Below the pieces are notes generated by a model, which saw only the letters and a program-made list of their open reading frames with translations, did not search any database and was not told the DNA's origin. The position numbers and the translations under genes are program-made. From the NCBI GenBank assembly GCA_029204225.1, contig CM055110.1, positions 36,764,035 to 36,828,034 on the forward strand: a stretch of DNA of 64,000 bases. The letters run 5' to 3'. This stretch comes from Diphasiastrum complanatum (Eukaryota > Streptophyta > Lycopodiopsida > Lycopodiales > Lycopodiaceae). Positions within the stretch are counted from its first letter, which is position 1. Each line of letters starts with the position of its first letter. Below are positions 1-9,517 of this stretch, one piece after another.

Positions 1-755
1 TCACTTGAAGTGTAGATTATATGGAAATCCAACGGTGGATTCAAATCTGGTGGTCACATCTACCACGATCTCCACCATTCATCACCCTTTGAAGCAATCC
101 AACGGACTTACACACTTCTGGGCGCGGAACTAGACTCCTTTAGGTTTTCTGTTATTAGAAGTGTCATATCTGTTTGATGTTTGCTTTGTATCAATATCAA
201 ATTACATAGTGAATTGGATTTTTGGAAGTGTATGTTCATGTGAATCTTGGCTTTTTAAAAGGATGATTGGCTTAATTTGCAATCTTCATTCTCTCATATA
301 ATGTATAATCTAAAGTTAAAACTTTAGGTTTTCTGTTATCAGAAGTGTCATATCTCTTTGATGTTTGCTTTGTATCAATATCAAAAGTTTGTGCATTGTC
401 CTATGCTCTATAATTCAATAATTTTTTTGGCTTTGCGGTGATAACGTCAAAAACTATCTAACAATATGCTGGAAGAAAATGTGTCTTAACTATGCGAGTT
501 TGAACATAAAAAATGCATTTTTTAAAAATCGTTTATGAATGCAATCCTCTTTTTTCTTTTCTTTCTTTTTTGGTAAGTTTGAAAGATTCGTTTGAGCTTG
601 CATGCACAGATGCAAGGCACAACATCTCATGAGAGTTTAGATCACCATATTTTATAGGATAACATCTAATGGTAATCTTTTCTTAGCAAATTTGCAAAAA
701 ATTTCTCTTATTTTTGCAATTCTGAAATTGTTCTAACTATTGAAACGCATTTCAA
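1..755. other. AT-rich non-coding stretch with a 64-bp direct repeat
   Basis: No convincing coding frame. The one visible structure is a direct repeat: 138-201 and 322-385 match over about 64 bp with only a few differences (both start CTTTAGGTTTTCTGTTA and end ATCAATATCAAA). They are 184 bp apart, which suggests a small local duplication. Confidence 0.7.
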
Positions 756-895
756 ATGTTTACCTCACAACGCTATCTGGGGAGAAAAACAAAAGACACC
801 AACAAAAGCCTATGCATCTTCAAGCTTGTAGATGCAAAGCCATGTCTACAAAAGGCAAGTCACGGGCCACCTCATGGGGGCTATTCTAGGATGAC

Positions 896-898
<3 letters not shown>

Positions 899-942
<44 letters not shown>
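899..942. repeat. (GT)n microsatellite
   Basis: About 22 uninterrupted GT units, directly 5' of a 15-bp minisatellite. Frames running across it encode poly-(Cys-Val) and are not genes. Confidence 0.95.
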
Positions 943-943
<1 letters not shown>

Positions 944-1105
944 CGAGTTTAGAAAAATTCGTATCTTCAAAAAAAAAAATTGTGTCTCCAAAAATTCGAG
1001 TCTACAAAAATTGAGTCTCGAAAAATTTGTGTCTCTAAAAATTCGTCTCCAAAAATTGCGTCTCCAAAATTTGGAGTCTCGAAAATTCGAGTCTGCAAAA
1101 ACTGA
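944..1105. repeat. 15-bp degenerate minisatellite (GTCTCCAAAAATTCG-like)
   Basis: About ten tandem units of 14-17 bp following the pattern GTCT(C/A)(C/G)AAAAATT(C/T)G. The plus-strand frame across it translates to repeated Lys/Leu-rich pentamers, which is a by-product of the repeat. It ends exactly where the left arm of the 60-bp inverted repeat begins. Confidence 0.85.
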
Positions 1106-1353
1106 GTGGCCTTATTGCCTAAAGAATTTCCCATCGCACTACCTAAGCCTTACATATCCTAAAAAAAGGCTTGTATGTGTTGTTGTATGAATTGGCAAAC
1201 AGTAGGGTCCAGGTGTAACATAGGGGAGTGCCCGACCTTAGTTCAACACTTGTCTAATTAATCAACTTAGAAAAGAATGGGTTCAACATCAAATTTTAGG
1301 ATATGTAAGGCTTAGGTAGTGCGATGGGAAATTCTTTAGGCAATAAGGCCACT
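1105..1353. repeat. Perfect 60-bp inverted repeat with 129-nt loop
   Basis: The left arm 1105-1164 (starts AGTGGCCTTATTGCC, ends ATATCCTAAAA) is the exact reverse complement of the right arm 1294-1353. The spacer is 1165-1293. A transcript from either strand would fold into an uninterrupted 60-bp duplex. Pairing stops on both sides, and no obvious target duplication flanks it. It could be a young inverted duplication feeding small-RNA production, or a foldback/MITE remnant. Confidence 0.9.
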
Positions 1354-2003
1354 TGAACTTCTAGATGCTTGGTAATGATAGAGCAAAGCAAGTTTTGAAA
1401 TTTTATTGTATCAAATTGTTTTCATTTTAGACAAACTATTATTGAATTTGTAAAGTTTTTCAAATACATTTTGAAAATCATCTTTTGTTTTGAGAATGTA
1501 GTACTCACCCCCAATTTAGAACATTCGACTACTTCTATCTATTTGTTGTGAGCATCAAAGAAAAAGTGTTGAATTGAAATTCTATCCTGTCAAAAAAGTC
1601 CTAATTTTAGACAAAATTGTTACCTAATCTCGAAAGTTCTCTAAAATTTTGAAAATTTTCTTTGGGCACTCCATATTTAAGCTAATTTTCATACAACCCC
1701 AAGTATAATCTAAAGTCCAGTTGGGTACCAGAATACCAGTGCTCGGGAAGATCAGCGAAGTATAGGAATCAATTTTACTATTCAAAGATATTTTGTTTTA
1801 ATTGGATTCAAGATAACCAAACGCTCGGTTTCACTCAATAATTCTACATTACGTTACACAGTCGAAGGCGGAAGGGGCACTGTATATCATTGCAGGATAG
1901 TTCAGAAAATAATTAGCTCCACTCATTAGAGATCACTGTGAGAGGCTAAAGCCAAAAAAATACTAATCCATTATTAGCTTCTTAGCATTGTAGAGATACA
2001 AAC
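1354..2003. other. Non-coding stretch
   Basis: AT-rich DNA without recognisable genes. If the zinc-finger exons at 2004-2430 belong to an active minus-strand gene, this would be its next intron. I searched it for the exonuclease domain expected downstream and did not find it. Confidence 0.4.
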
Positions 2004-2430
2004 CTGGCATGCATAGCGATTTAAGATCTTCGGGATTGGCGAAGAAAATCAGACACAGTCTACATCCAAGCTCTGCAAATTTGTCACTATAGTCTTTTTT
2101 TGCGAGACGACTTGCATTGCATTGCATCCAGCCATGCCATAAAATTAGGCAGCAAGTTACAAAACACAGGTATTCAGTCGAATGATGCTTTAATTAATTC
2201 ACACGAGGGCGAATAATGAGTTGCATCTAGGTTTGAGGCCCAAAGTAGAAGATAATAAAAAAATGTGTTGCATTTGATGCTGGATTTCTCACCAAGAAGA
2301 TGTTCATGAAGAAAATCCAAGCATTTGTAGTGCTTGAGGCAGCCCCCATAGATGGAGTCATGTCGGGTATGCTTAGCCCTCATCAAATGGTCTTCTAGAT
2401 TCTCAAAATTTTCAAATTTGCGGTGGCATA
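2004..2430 (-). pseudogene. Partial C2H2 zinc-finger gene, REXO4-type exonuclease N-terminus
   Basis: Two exon-like blocks on the minus strand. Block 2430-2293 follows a TGCAG acceptor and ends at a GTGAGA donor. It encodes a Cys/His-rich stretch (Cys-His-Arg-Lys-Phe ... Leu-Glu-Asp-His-Leu-Met ... Gly-Cys-Leu-Lys-His ... Leu-His-Glu-His-Leu). Block 2093-2004 encodes Asp-Lys-Phe-Ala-Glu-Leu-Gly-Cys-Arg-Leu-Cys-Leu-Ile-Phe and ends at a GTTTGT donor. Order and spacing resemble the N-terminal C2H2 region of plant RNA-exonuclease-4-like proteins (recalled family pattern). No exonuclease domain follows within the window. A possible first exon lies at 2774-2670 (ATGGCAAAACAGACG..., donor GTGAGTG, with a CT-rich leader), but joining it to block 1 breaks the frame. 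It may be a pseudogene, or a gene continuing past the window edge. The function is inferred. Confidence 0.45.
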
Positions 2431-2802
2431 CTGCACATCAATAACACTTGCTCACACCCACAACAATTACAGATTATGCTAAAAGCCTCCAGGATAACAC
2501 CTTCACAACAATCATAAATGCTGAACACACACACATAACAAAAACCAAATTCCACAATCAGCTTCCAGACATAGATTGCACTTCCGAATCAGAAAACATA
2601 AATAGGACGAAAACCGAGGGATCAAAGACTCTAAGCAGCAAGTATGCCAAATAATAATTCAACAGTTTCACTCACATTCTCATTGCTTCAACAACAGCAG
2701 CAGCAATAGAAGAAGAAGAAATTGAGTGATTCATCTGGTCAACTTGTTCTTCCTCCTTCGTCTGTTTTGCCATGGACGATTGATCGATTGAGATAGAGAA
2801 AC

Positions 2803-2804
<2 letters not shown>

Positions 2805-2837
<33 letters not shown>
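2805..2837. repeat. (AG)n microsatellite
   Basis: Uninterrupted AG run just 5' (minus-strand sense) of a possible first exon starting at 2774. CT-rich leaders are common in plant genes. Confidence 0.9.
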
Positions 2838-2839
<2 letters not shown>

Positions 2840-3167
2840 TGAAGAATTGCATTTTTGGAGCTCATTGGCAATCTCAAGCTAGTTCACTATGTACATTGAG
2901 TTTTCGTGATCCAAATGAAACCAAATCAATTTCTACTTGTTTCTCAAGTTGAAGGCCGTACTACAGACTGTAGTACACACGTGTGGGCTCGGATTTCAAT
3001 GTTTATTAATGCTTTTGATTGTTAATGCTTGTTGTTTGTCAAATTGCCAATCTAGATCAACTTTTTTGTGTCTAGTTTTTTGATAGATTGTTAAGCAAGC
3101 ATCCAATCACTCTTGTGGATCTTTTGTAGATCCATTTATGGTCCTAAAGTACAGTACTTTCACAAGA
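2838..3167. repeat. Dispersed repeat, copy 1 (second copy near 51860-52137)
   Basis: Shares an ordered series of blocks with 51860-52137: a Cys/Trp-poor AT segment, CACACGTGTGGG versus CACATGTGTGGG, GTGTCTAGTTT, CAATCACTCTTGTG, and the terminal block with GTACAGTACTTTCACAA versus GTACTGTACTTTCACAA. Roughly 300 bp and clearly diverged. It is probably the end of an unclassified interspersed element (solo LTR or similar). Class unknown. Confidence 0.55.
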
Positions 3168-3251
3168 GAGAGAGAGAGAGAGAGATAAAGCGATCAGAGA
3201 GGGAGAGAGAAGAGCGACTGGGATGTGTGTGTGAGAGAGAGAGAGAGAGAC
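3165..3251. repeat. Interrupted (AG)n tract
   Basis: Two AG runs (3165-3185 and 3232-3251) joined by GA-rich sequence. Long low-complexity frames cross it on both strands and are not genes. Confidence 0.85.
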
Positions 3252-3469
3252 ATCAGAGATGAGAGAGATAGAAATCAGAGAGCGCTGGCTGCAATAAGAG
3301 GAAATGAGGGAATGATTTGTCCAGTGCAGAAAGAAAGAAAGAGAGAAGTTTGTCCAACGCCCACTACCCAGATTAGAGTTCAAAAACAACTTATTTTGTC
3401 TCATTGGATTTTGCCATAGTAAAAAAATCCTTTTCCACAAGCTTATGGTTATTTTGCTGCCCATTAGAA

Positions 3470-4985
3470 TATTTTTGGATGATTATTCTTTGAGAAAATT
3501 AAATGGTAGTCCAGAACCTTATTTGTGCATGAAGTACAATGAGTTTAACCTGTGCTAGCTGCATTGTCATACAATTTTTAGCTGGTTATATGACAAAAAT
3601 CAAACTTTTTCTCAGATGCTGTGATGAGAATCGAGATGCAAAAATGTTCTTGGTTGCCAACAATCGAAATTTCTTAGTTATCTTGAGTAATGTACAAGAG
3701 TTCAGATTTATTATAGTTAAACCAGCAGTAAAAACTTGTACTTACTCAGTTCTTAGTTGGTTGTAATACAGCCACAATTAATGTCCCTTTTCCAACCTTC
3801 CATCCCAACCGGAGTAGAAACTACTCCACTGTTCTACTCGAACCTTTCTACTAGAATTTGACCAACTGGGATGGAATTCGTTTGGCTGTCTGCAGATCTT
3901 AAAGACCCAAGTTGCATCGGAACACATTTTGGAACTCAGAAACCTCAAGATTTCCAAATTGCTCATTCAAAAACCTGAAACACTACCAAGAAATCCTTTT
4001 CCAATATTTTTTAGTTTCTTCAATAATAGTCCTGAATGAAAGAAATGTGACATGCTAAGTCCTTCCCCCCAAAATGCAGGCTCAACTTCCCTATCTAATC
4101 CATGCCTAAATTTATAGCAGAAGAGTTTGAGAAATGTTTTGAAATGCAATGCTCCAATAACATAAGTGCCTTCCGAATGTCTGGTACATATGCATTTTGA
4201 AACATCATGCAATGATTAATAAGAATTTGATGCGGGTCCCAGAAGAGAGCATTATATTCATAAAGGTTGCATGCTGTAATGAAAGAAGGCAATGCCTTGA
4301 GATGCCACAAACTAGCCAGTAATGATTATGTGTACTAAAAGGACTTACAATTGTATCGATGATGTTCCTTAATACCAGAAACCACAACATCCATCAGAGC
4401 AAAAGTAGCAAATTCTTAATGTAAATGGAGAAATAAAGCAGATGCAGGAGTCTGCATCTTCTAAAAAGTGTCTTTGGCCAATACAATTGATGTTATTTCA
4501 AAATTGTGGGTTTCAGACAGAACTGTAAAGATGTATAGACAAAGAAATGTTTACTAGATTTTGCATCGTGCATACATCAAATGAAATGCGACCAAGAAGT
4601 GTGCAGAATCATCCCAAAGTTGAAAAAATCATATCTGAAATAAGCACTTCAAAGAAAATATTTGAGGAGGCCTTCAGCTACTCAACTTTTCTTGATAACA
4701 GAAGTTGTGCATTTGGTTTTTGCATGGTACATCAAAGTGATGTCTTGGATAACACCCGATATAACAAAGGAGACATGCAATCTTCAATCTCATGGATACA
4801 ACCACAGAGTCTTAGACCATCAACTTCATCATGCATAGAGTGGACCAAATGCTACGACATCCTTACACACTTCGTCAGCAATCAAGACTGGAGATGCTGT
4901 GCTTTTAGTCTTTGAATGCAGTGAACTACAATCTTCCATTTCTTTAAGTTGTTCGTAATAATGCCAAGAAAATGCATGAATGATT
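3470..4985. other. Non-coding stretch, no supported gene
   Basis: Several frames of 60-122 codons occur here (for example 4547-4915 plus), but none shows a recognisable domain, composition bias or splice context. A short imperfect inverted repeat built on TTCCATCCCA lies at about 3796-3872. Confidence 0.5.
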
Positions 4986-4992
4986 GATCAAA

Positions 4993-5060
4993 ACCATAGT
5001 TGCCCATTCCAGAACGGAACGCGTTCCGTTCCGGAACTTCGCCAATTTTTTTTTCCAGAA
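4993..5060. repeat. Terminus-like sequence with 20-bp perfect palindrome
   Basis: The palindrome at 5012-5031 (GAACGGAACGCGTTCCGTTC) equals its own reverse complement over 20 bp. It follows CATAGTTGC, the same start seen in the terminal inverted repeats of the DNA element at 27418-28080, which also has GCGTTTC motifs close inside its ends. This suggests one end of a related DNA transposon. The other end was not found. Confidence 0.45.
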
Positions 5061-5891
5061 GATACGTTCTTTTTTAACAAAAGAATCGAAATAAGGAACA
5101 AAATAGTGATTCTAGGATCAACTTGAGCTTAAGAACGTGGCTCAGATAGCGATTCTAGGATCAACGTGAGCTGCAAGAATTTCATTCTGCTCTGCATCAG
5201 TGTGAATGAGGGCATGTCGCCCATACATAGCATGAGAGAGATGAGGTGACGACGTTTGAAAGAGTGTCATTTTGGGACCCACAGCTCTTCATAGTAACTA
5301 CTCATTTCTATTGGAATGCGTCGCTTCACCATTCTATATTTGCAGATAAGTCAGACAAGATATGCATTATCTAGCATCAGACAAGACATGGACATCGAGA
5401 TAGAGGGTGAGTTTTCAAATAAAGCATAGAATTCCGTGCATAACCGATATACGGAATGCAATGCAGAAAAAAGGGCCAGTCATCTGAATATTGCACAGTG
5501 CAGTGACAAACTAGCACAGCAGCAACAAAAGCCATACTTAGAAACATTATACGCAAATGAGTATGACAGAGATGGAGGACGTGACAGTAACTGATATGGT
5601 GGTGGTGGTCCATTGCGGTCCAAGGGAAACTATAGAGATCGAGCTGGTCCTTGTGATTGCCCCAGTGCTAGCCGTGGAGGTCGCTCATCTTATGATTGCA
5701 CCTAGCTAGTAACTTCTTCAATTTTGTTCCTGCTTGAACTGTATGTTTTGCAGTGTATCTAGCGTCCCTCAAATGTATTATCAAGAAGAAGGATGATCAC
5801 GGCCAGCAGGTGGCACCTGTTTTTTATTAAAAAAAAAACCGTTCTGGCCCAAAAGGGTCAGAATGGGTTTCTAAGATCAGAACACTAGAAA
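5061..5891. other. SKIP8 3' flank, non-coding
   Basis: Contains a short imperfect direct repeat (GATTCTAGGATCAAC at about 5109 and 5150). No domain-bearing frame was found. The SKIP8 3' UTR on the minus strand should extend into this region from 5892, but no clear polyadenylation site was identified. Confidence 0.5.
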
Positions 5892-6147
5892 CTAAACAAA
5901 CGACCAATAATCTGCACCAGGAGCTTCTAATTGTGGTGAACTTTGATGGTGAACAATATACCATTGACCATCATGAAATTCAAAGCAGTTTGTTGCAAGA
6001 AGGGGTTCTTCGGAAGCATTGACGTATTCTTTCAATGTAACCCATGCCATATCACCATGAACCCTCACCCGAACATCTTGAAGCTGAAAATCATATCTTT
6101 GGCTCCAGTTCAAGGCCAAAAGCCAGTTCTGAATAACAGCATCATAC
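5892..6147 (-). CDS. SKIP8: SKIP8 exon 3: C-terminal half of SnoaL/NTF2-like domain
   Basis: Last coding exon, starting after a TGCTGCAG acceptor (6153-6148) and ending at a TAG stop (5894-5892). Its first base completes the Gly codon split by intron 2. It then encodes 84 residues running Tyr-Asp-Ala-Val-Ile-Gln-Asn-Trp ... Asp-Met-Ala-Trp-Val-Thr ... Cys-Phe-Glu-Phe-His-Asp-Gly-Gln-Trp ... Val-His-His-Gln-Ser-Ser. The EFHDGxWxxVHHHSS pattern and the preceding DMAWVT strand are typical of the SnoaL-3 fold in plant SKIP8 proteins (recalled family knowledge). The frame has no stop and its splice sites are canonical, so the exon looks intact. Confidence 0.85.
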
Positions 6148-6446
6148 CTGCAGCAACATCAGTTAAAAAATTCATTTTAGTGTTCTCTCTCTCTCTCTCT
6201 CCATAAAATGAACATGCTGACTCTCTATCTTCTTTGAAAAAGAAAGTTTGATATAGTAAACCTACATAGCTGATGGGAGAAAGAGAGCATACATAATATG
6301 CTTGAAGATGTAATGGTTATATACAAGAGAACAACCTGAATTTTTGACACTAATAGTAAGTAAACGTCTGCTAAAACCTCTGTCAAATGCACATTTTTTA
6401 TCGAAGTGGCAAGACATAGAATATCAAAAAAGTGATTCAAGCTTAC
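6148..6446 (-). other. SKIP8: SKIP8 intron 2
   Basis: 299-bp intron with donor GTAAGC (6446-6441) and acceptor TGCTGCAG (6153-6148). It contains a short (CT)n run near 6185-6202. Confidence 0.8.
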
Positions 6447-6643
6447 CCTGATAAAATCTCTCCACCAGGTGGTATAAATTTGACATAATCAGCACGCAGC
6501 CAAAGCTGGCTCATTCCCCTTAAGGATCTGGCAGTAAATGTCTTGTAAAAGTTTTTGTTTACATCTGTAACAGCCTTAGTGACAGCATAATGCACCTTCC
6601 AGCCATGAGAAGGGATTATTGAACTTTGCTCAACTGTGAAGTC
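6447..6643 (-). CDS. SKIP8: SKIP8 exon 2: first half of SnoaL/NTF2-like domain
   Basis: 197-nt exon after acceptor GATTATAG (6651-6644) and before donor GTAAGC. It encodes 65 codons plus two bases, from Asp-Phe-Thr-Val-Glu-Gln through Gly-Trp-Lys-Val-His-Tyr-Ala-Val-Thr and Leu-Trp-Leu-Arg-Ala-Asp-Tyr-Val-Lys to Gly-Gly-Glu-Ile-Leu-Ser. Phase is 0 at its start and 2 at its end, which fits exon 1 (ends on a full codon) and exon 3 exactly. The sequence is too short for simple frame finding and was identified by translating between the two flanking exons. Confidence 0.85.
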
Positions 6644-6773
6644 CTATAATCCAACAGTAAATAAAGATGACAACATTTCAAACAACCAATGAGACAAAAT
6701 AAGCAGATGAACCACAGATACCAAGTATCAAGAACAGCATACAATCAAACAGCAAACAGCTCTTTAGTTGCTG

Positions 6774-6797
6774 AGAGAGAGAGAGAGAGAGAGAGAG
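6774..6797. repeat. (GA)n microsatellite
   Basis: Twelve GA units inside SKIP8 intron 1. Confidence 0.9.
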
Positions 6798-6865
6798 CTC
6801 TTTATTGATGTCTTGAAATACCAAAAAGTACATAAGACAAAAGATACATCTCAATTGTGTACTAA

Positions 6866-7330
6866 TCACAACAGAATAGAATAAACTGTATCAACTCTAT
6901 GCATAATTGTTGTTACAACAATGGGACCTCTATCTCTTGGATCTGGCCTCCTTGAAGATAGAAGTTTAAAGATGCGATCAGATGTGAAATAGTGGGCCCT
7001 AAAGCCCGCTTGACCCATAGTATGTAATTGTCTGGACTCTGCCTCACTGCTCACAGCTGTTTATAGGATCGTCCCATAAAGCTTAGCCATGATTTGCCAA
7101 TGATGATAGTACAGAAGTTCTCAAGTTTCATGGGGTCACCACTCTTATGCGTGGGGTGGATGATGTTGGTGCACCCGGAGGATGGGAAGCCAAAGATGAC
7201 AACTTTATTAAGAAGAGCGGACAGTAAAAGAGATAGGGTGTCAATGGCATGTATGAGAAGTTTGGATTCCAGGTCCTTGATATCATGTGCCCAATTGGTT
7301 CTCGATTTGTCAATGGCTGCATGTACCAAC
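6866..7330 (-). pseudogene. LINE-type reverse transcriptase fragment
   Basis: Minus-strand translation gives pieces of a non-LTR (LINE-like) reverse transcriptase in shifted frames. At 7330-7070 it reads Phe-Gly-Phe-Pro-Ser-Ser ... Thr-Asn-Ile-Ile-His-Pro ... His-Lys-Ser-Gly-Asp-Pro ... Asn-Phe ... Ile-Gly. Then Ala-Lys-Leu-Tyr-Gly-Thr-Ile-Leu appears in a second frame. At 7050-6870 it reads Gly-Gln-Ala-Gly-Phe-Arg ... Ser-Asp-Arg-Ile-Phe. The order HKSGD - NYRTI - AKLYG - GQAGFR - TxDHI is that of plant LINE RTs (recalled). It is frameshifted and truncated, with no catalytic FADD box. Confidence 0.6.
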
Positions 7331-7965
7331 TCGGGAGGGAAGAAAGTGAACTTAAGGGCCCTAGTCAAGTGACACCTACACGGACAAGTGTCATGCAAGT
7401 CTATATGCACAAAGCCACATGTCATCCTATGCAGATGGAGAAAGGCACATGTCTCCCCTTGCATTAGAGACACTTGCACAACATGTGTCATAGGGAAAAG
7501 GGCCTACACCATGCATATTGACACGTGTCCTCCATGTGCCATGAAACCACAACAAAGAGAGAATGTAAGGAGAAGTAGAGAGGAACCTATTTTCCAAGAG
7601 AAAGAGAGCAAGAGAGACTAGTATGAGCAAACAGAGGAGGACAGAAGTTGTCTTTTGAGTTCATTCCTTGTTGTAGCAAAAAATCTGGCAAGCTATCTCT
7701 TTGTATAAGCTATCTTTTTGATGAATGAAAGTGCTCTTTACATTGTGTTTCATGTATCCTTATGATTGATACTTGATCTACTTGTATTTTGACATCAGTT
7801 TCAGCATACAATTCAGCTTAAGAAGTTGATTCTCTGATGTAGACACAAATAGACCTAGCATATGAATGCTACAATCTGATTTCTAACAGACCTACCTCAT
7901 CATGTAGCCAGACACACCACCTTATAGGAAGGCTACCTCTAGAAGCAACCTATAACATGGTAATG

Positions 7966-7966
7966 T

Positions 7967-8009
<43 letters not shown>

Positions 8010-8010
8010 G
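7966..8010. repeat. Compound (TG)n(AG)n microsatellite
   Basis: A TG run (7966-7988) passes directly into an AG run (7988-8010). Confidence 0.95.
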
Positions 8011-8202
8011 CCAGAGAGCTTTATTAATGTCTTTTAGATACCATTAAGGGCATATTACATAAGGTTGAAAAGTACATCTCACGTGAGTGTCATATAATGG
8101 GAGCATATAAAACATCTCCTGAATGAACTAAGTAAGAAGCATATATAGTCAAAACTAAGAAACTAAAATAAGCTATACTAAGTCAAGCCAACAAATGCAG
8201 CC

Positions 8203-8429
8203 GAGGTCTCTGAGACGACAAGACGAACGAAGACTGAGAGCCGAGAAATGCAAGTTAGGAATGGCAAGCAAGAACTGTGTAAGCCTCGTGGTGAATCCCG
8301 GAAGATGGAATGACCATGTAGGAACTAGTATTTCTAAGCAAATGAAATAAATGCAAGTAGACCCCTCTTAAAGAAAGTAGAGTGAGCCACCTGTTGATGG
8401 TGACCTCTAGTGGAGAGCATTATTCCACT
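8203..8429 (+). repeat. Terminal repeat copy 1 of a gag-only retroelement
   Basis: Direct repeat of 11082-11322, from GAGGTCTCTGAGACGACAAG to GAGCATTATTCCACT, nearly identical except for a 13-bp duplication (GAGCCGAGTATGA) and small differences. The gag-like frame begins directly after this copy, so the two copies bracket it as parts of LTRs or other terminal repeats. The true outer LTR ends were not found. Confidence 0.6.
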
Positions 8430-8430
8430 A

Positions 8431-9517
8431 CACCCAAGCTAGATCTACCAAAGTTTGACGGTAGTTCGGACCCTCAAAGATTTTTGCAATCTTTGAGAAT
8501 GCATGCGATGTGCATGGCGAAACATCTCCCGATGCTATGGTCCAGCTGTTTTCGATGACCATGATCGCTGAAGCACGTGATTGGTTTTTCAACCTTGATC
8601 GTGACGAAAAGACAGACTGGTCAATTTTGAAAGAGTCCTTTATCAAGCGTTTTAAGCCCTTTCGTTTGATAGAGAACCCTTTTGTCAAATTGAGTAACAT
8701 CAAGATGGCAAAGGATGAGCGTGTACGAGACTATATCGAGCATTTCAAATGCCTCAAAAGTCAAGTACAAGAACAGCCCTCCAAACAGATGCTCATCATC
8801 TGGTTCTTAGTCGGACTTCCAAGATGGATTAGATGCGAGCTTAAATCCAATGATGAATATATGAGCCTAAAGTTAACTATGTCTGATGCCAACAAGGAAG
8901 AAGACGAAGGATCAGATGTTGACGAATCCAGGGAAAGGCGAGCACCACGTGCTCCTGTCCATGAGTCGAAGCCGATCGAGGACACCCAAGATCAGCTTTG
9001 GAAATCCCAGTTGGAGTTGCTTAATAAGCAACATCAACTACAGATGGAGAAACTCACCAATGAGTTTCAAGCTACCCTGAAGTCTATCCAAAGCAGTATG
9101 CCTGGTCAGTCAAACCCTGCACAGGTACCTTATAGACGAAAAACAATATGGTGCCCACACTGCCGGGCTACGCATCCTGTTGATGCCTGTCCTTCATATC
9201 CGCTTATCCAAGCACATACAGTCCAACAATATGAAGCACAACCATCACATTCTCGACATTCCTTGACTTATCCCGAATATCCACCAGAAAGTCCAGAACC
9301 ATTAGCCATACAAGATGGCTATGCCGTTATACAAGGGCCATTGCACACCAGATGTTTCATCTGTGGTGAAACTGGCCACTTCATGGTTGATTGTCCAGTC
9401 AAGACCAGATACCATGCTGAGTGTCCTGACTGTATCAGAAAACACAATTTCAAAGACTGTCCGAAACAACCAACTACGATCCTACCTGCCCATCACGTCA
9501 GTTATGAATCACAATAG
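8431..9517 (+). pseudogene. Retrotransposon gag (capsid plus zinc knuckles), frameshifted
   Basis: The main frame, about 8486-9517, encodes a capsid-like N-terminus (Asn-Ala-Cys-Asp-Val-His-Gly-Glu-Thr ... Ala-Arg-Asp-Trp-Phe-Phe ... Trp-Ser-Ile-Leu-Lys), an acidic and charged middle, a Gln-rich coiled segment, and Cys/His boxes near the C-terminus, including a CCHC zinc knuckle (Cys-Phe-Ile-Cys-Gly-Glu-Thr-Gly-His-Phe-Met-Val-Asp-Cys). The expected upstream piece (Leu-Pro-Lys-Phe-Asp-Gly-Ser-Ser-Asp-Pro) lies at 8445-8475 in another frame, so a frameshift lies near 8480. No protease, RT or integrase follows before the second terminal repeat at 11082. This resembles non-autonomous gag-only elements (TR-GAG type), by inference. 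Confidence 0.65.

Noticed and set aside
756-1190. 144-codon plus-strand frame
   Set aside because: It is a by-product of the GT microsatellite (Cys-Val run) and the 15-bp minisatellite; no domain, no splice context.
3796-3872. Possible tiny MITE with TTCCATCCCA ends
   Set aside because: Only about 10 bp of exact inverted match and no flanking duplication; within chance for the sequence searched.
4547-4915. 122-codon plus-strand frame
   Set aside because: No recognisable family, Cys-rich but without ordered motifs; not supported as a gene.
7094-7630. Several overlapping frames on both strands
   Set aside because: They overlap the minus-strand LINE fragment in other frames, or lie in adjacent non-coding DNA.
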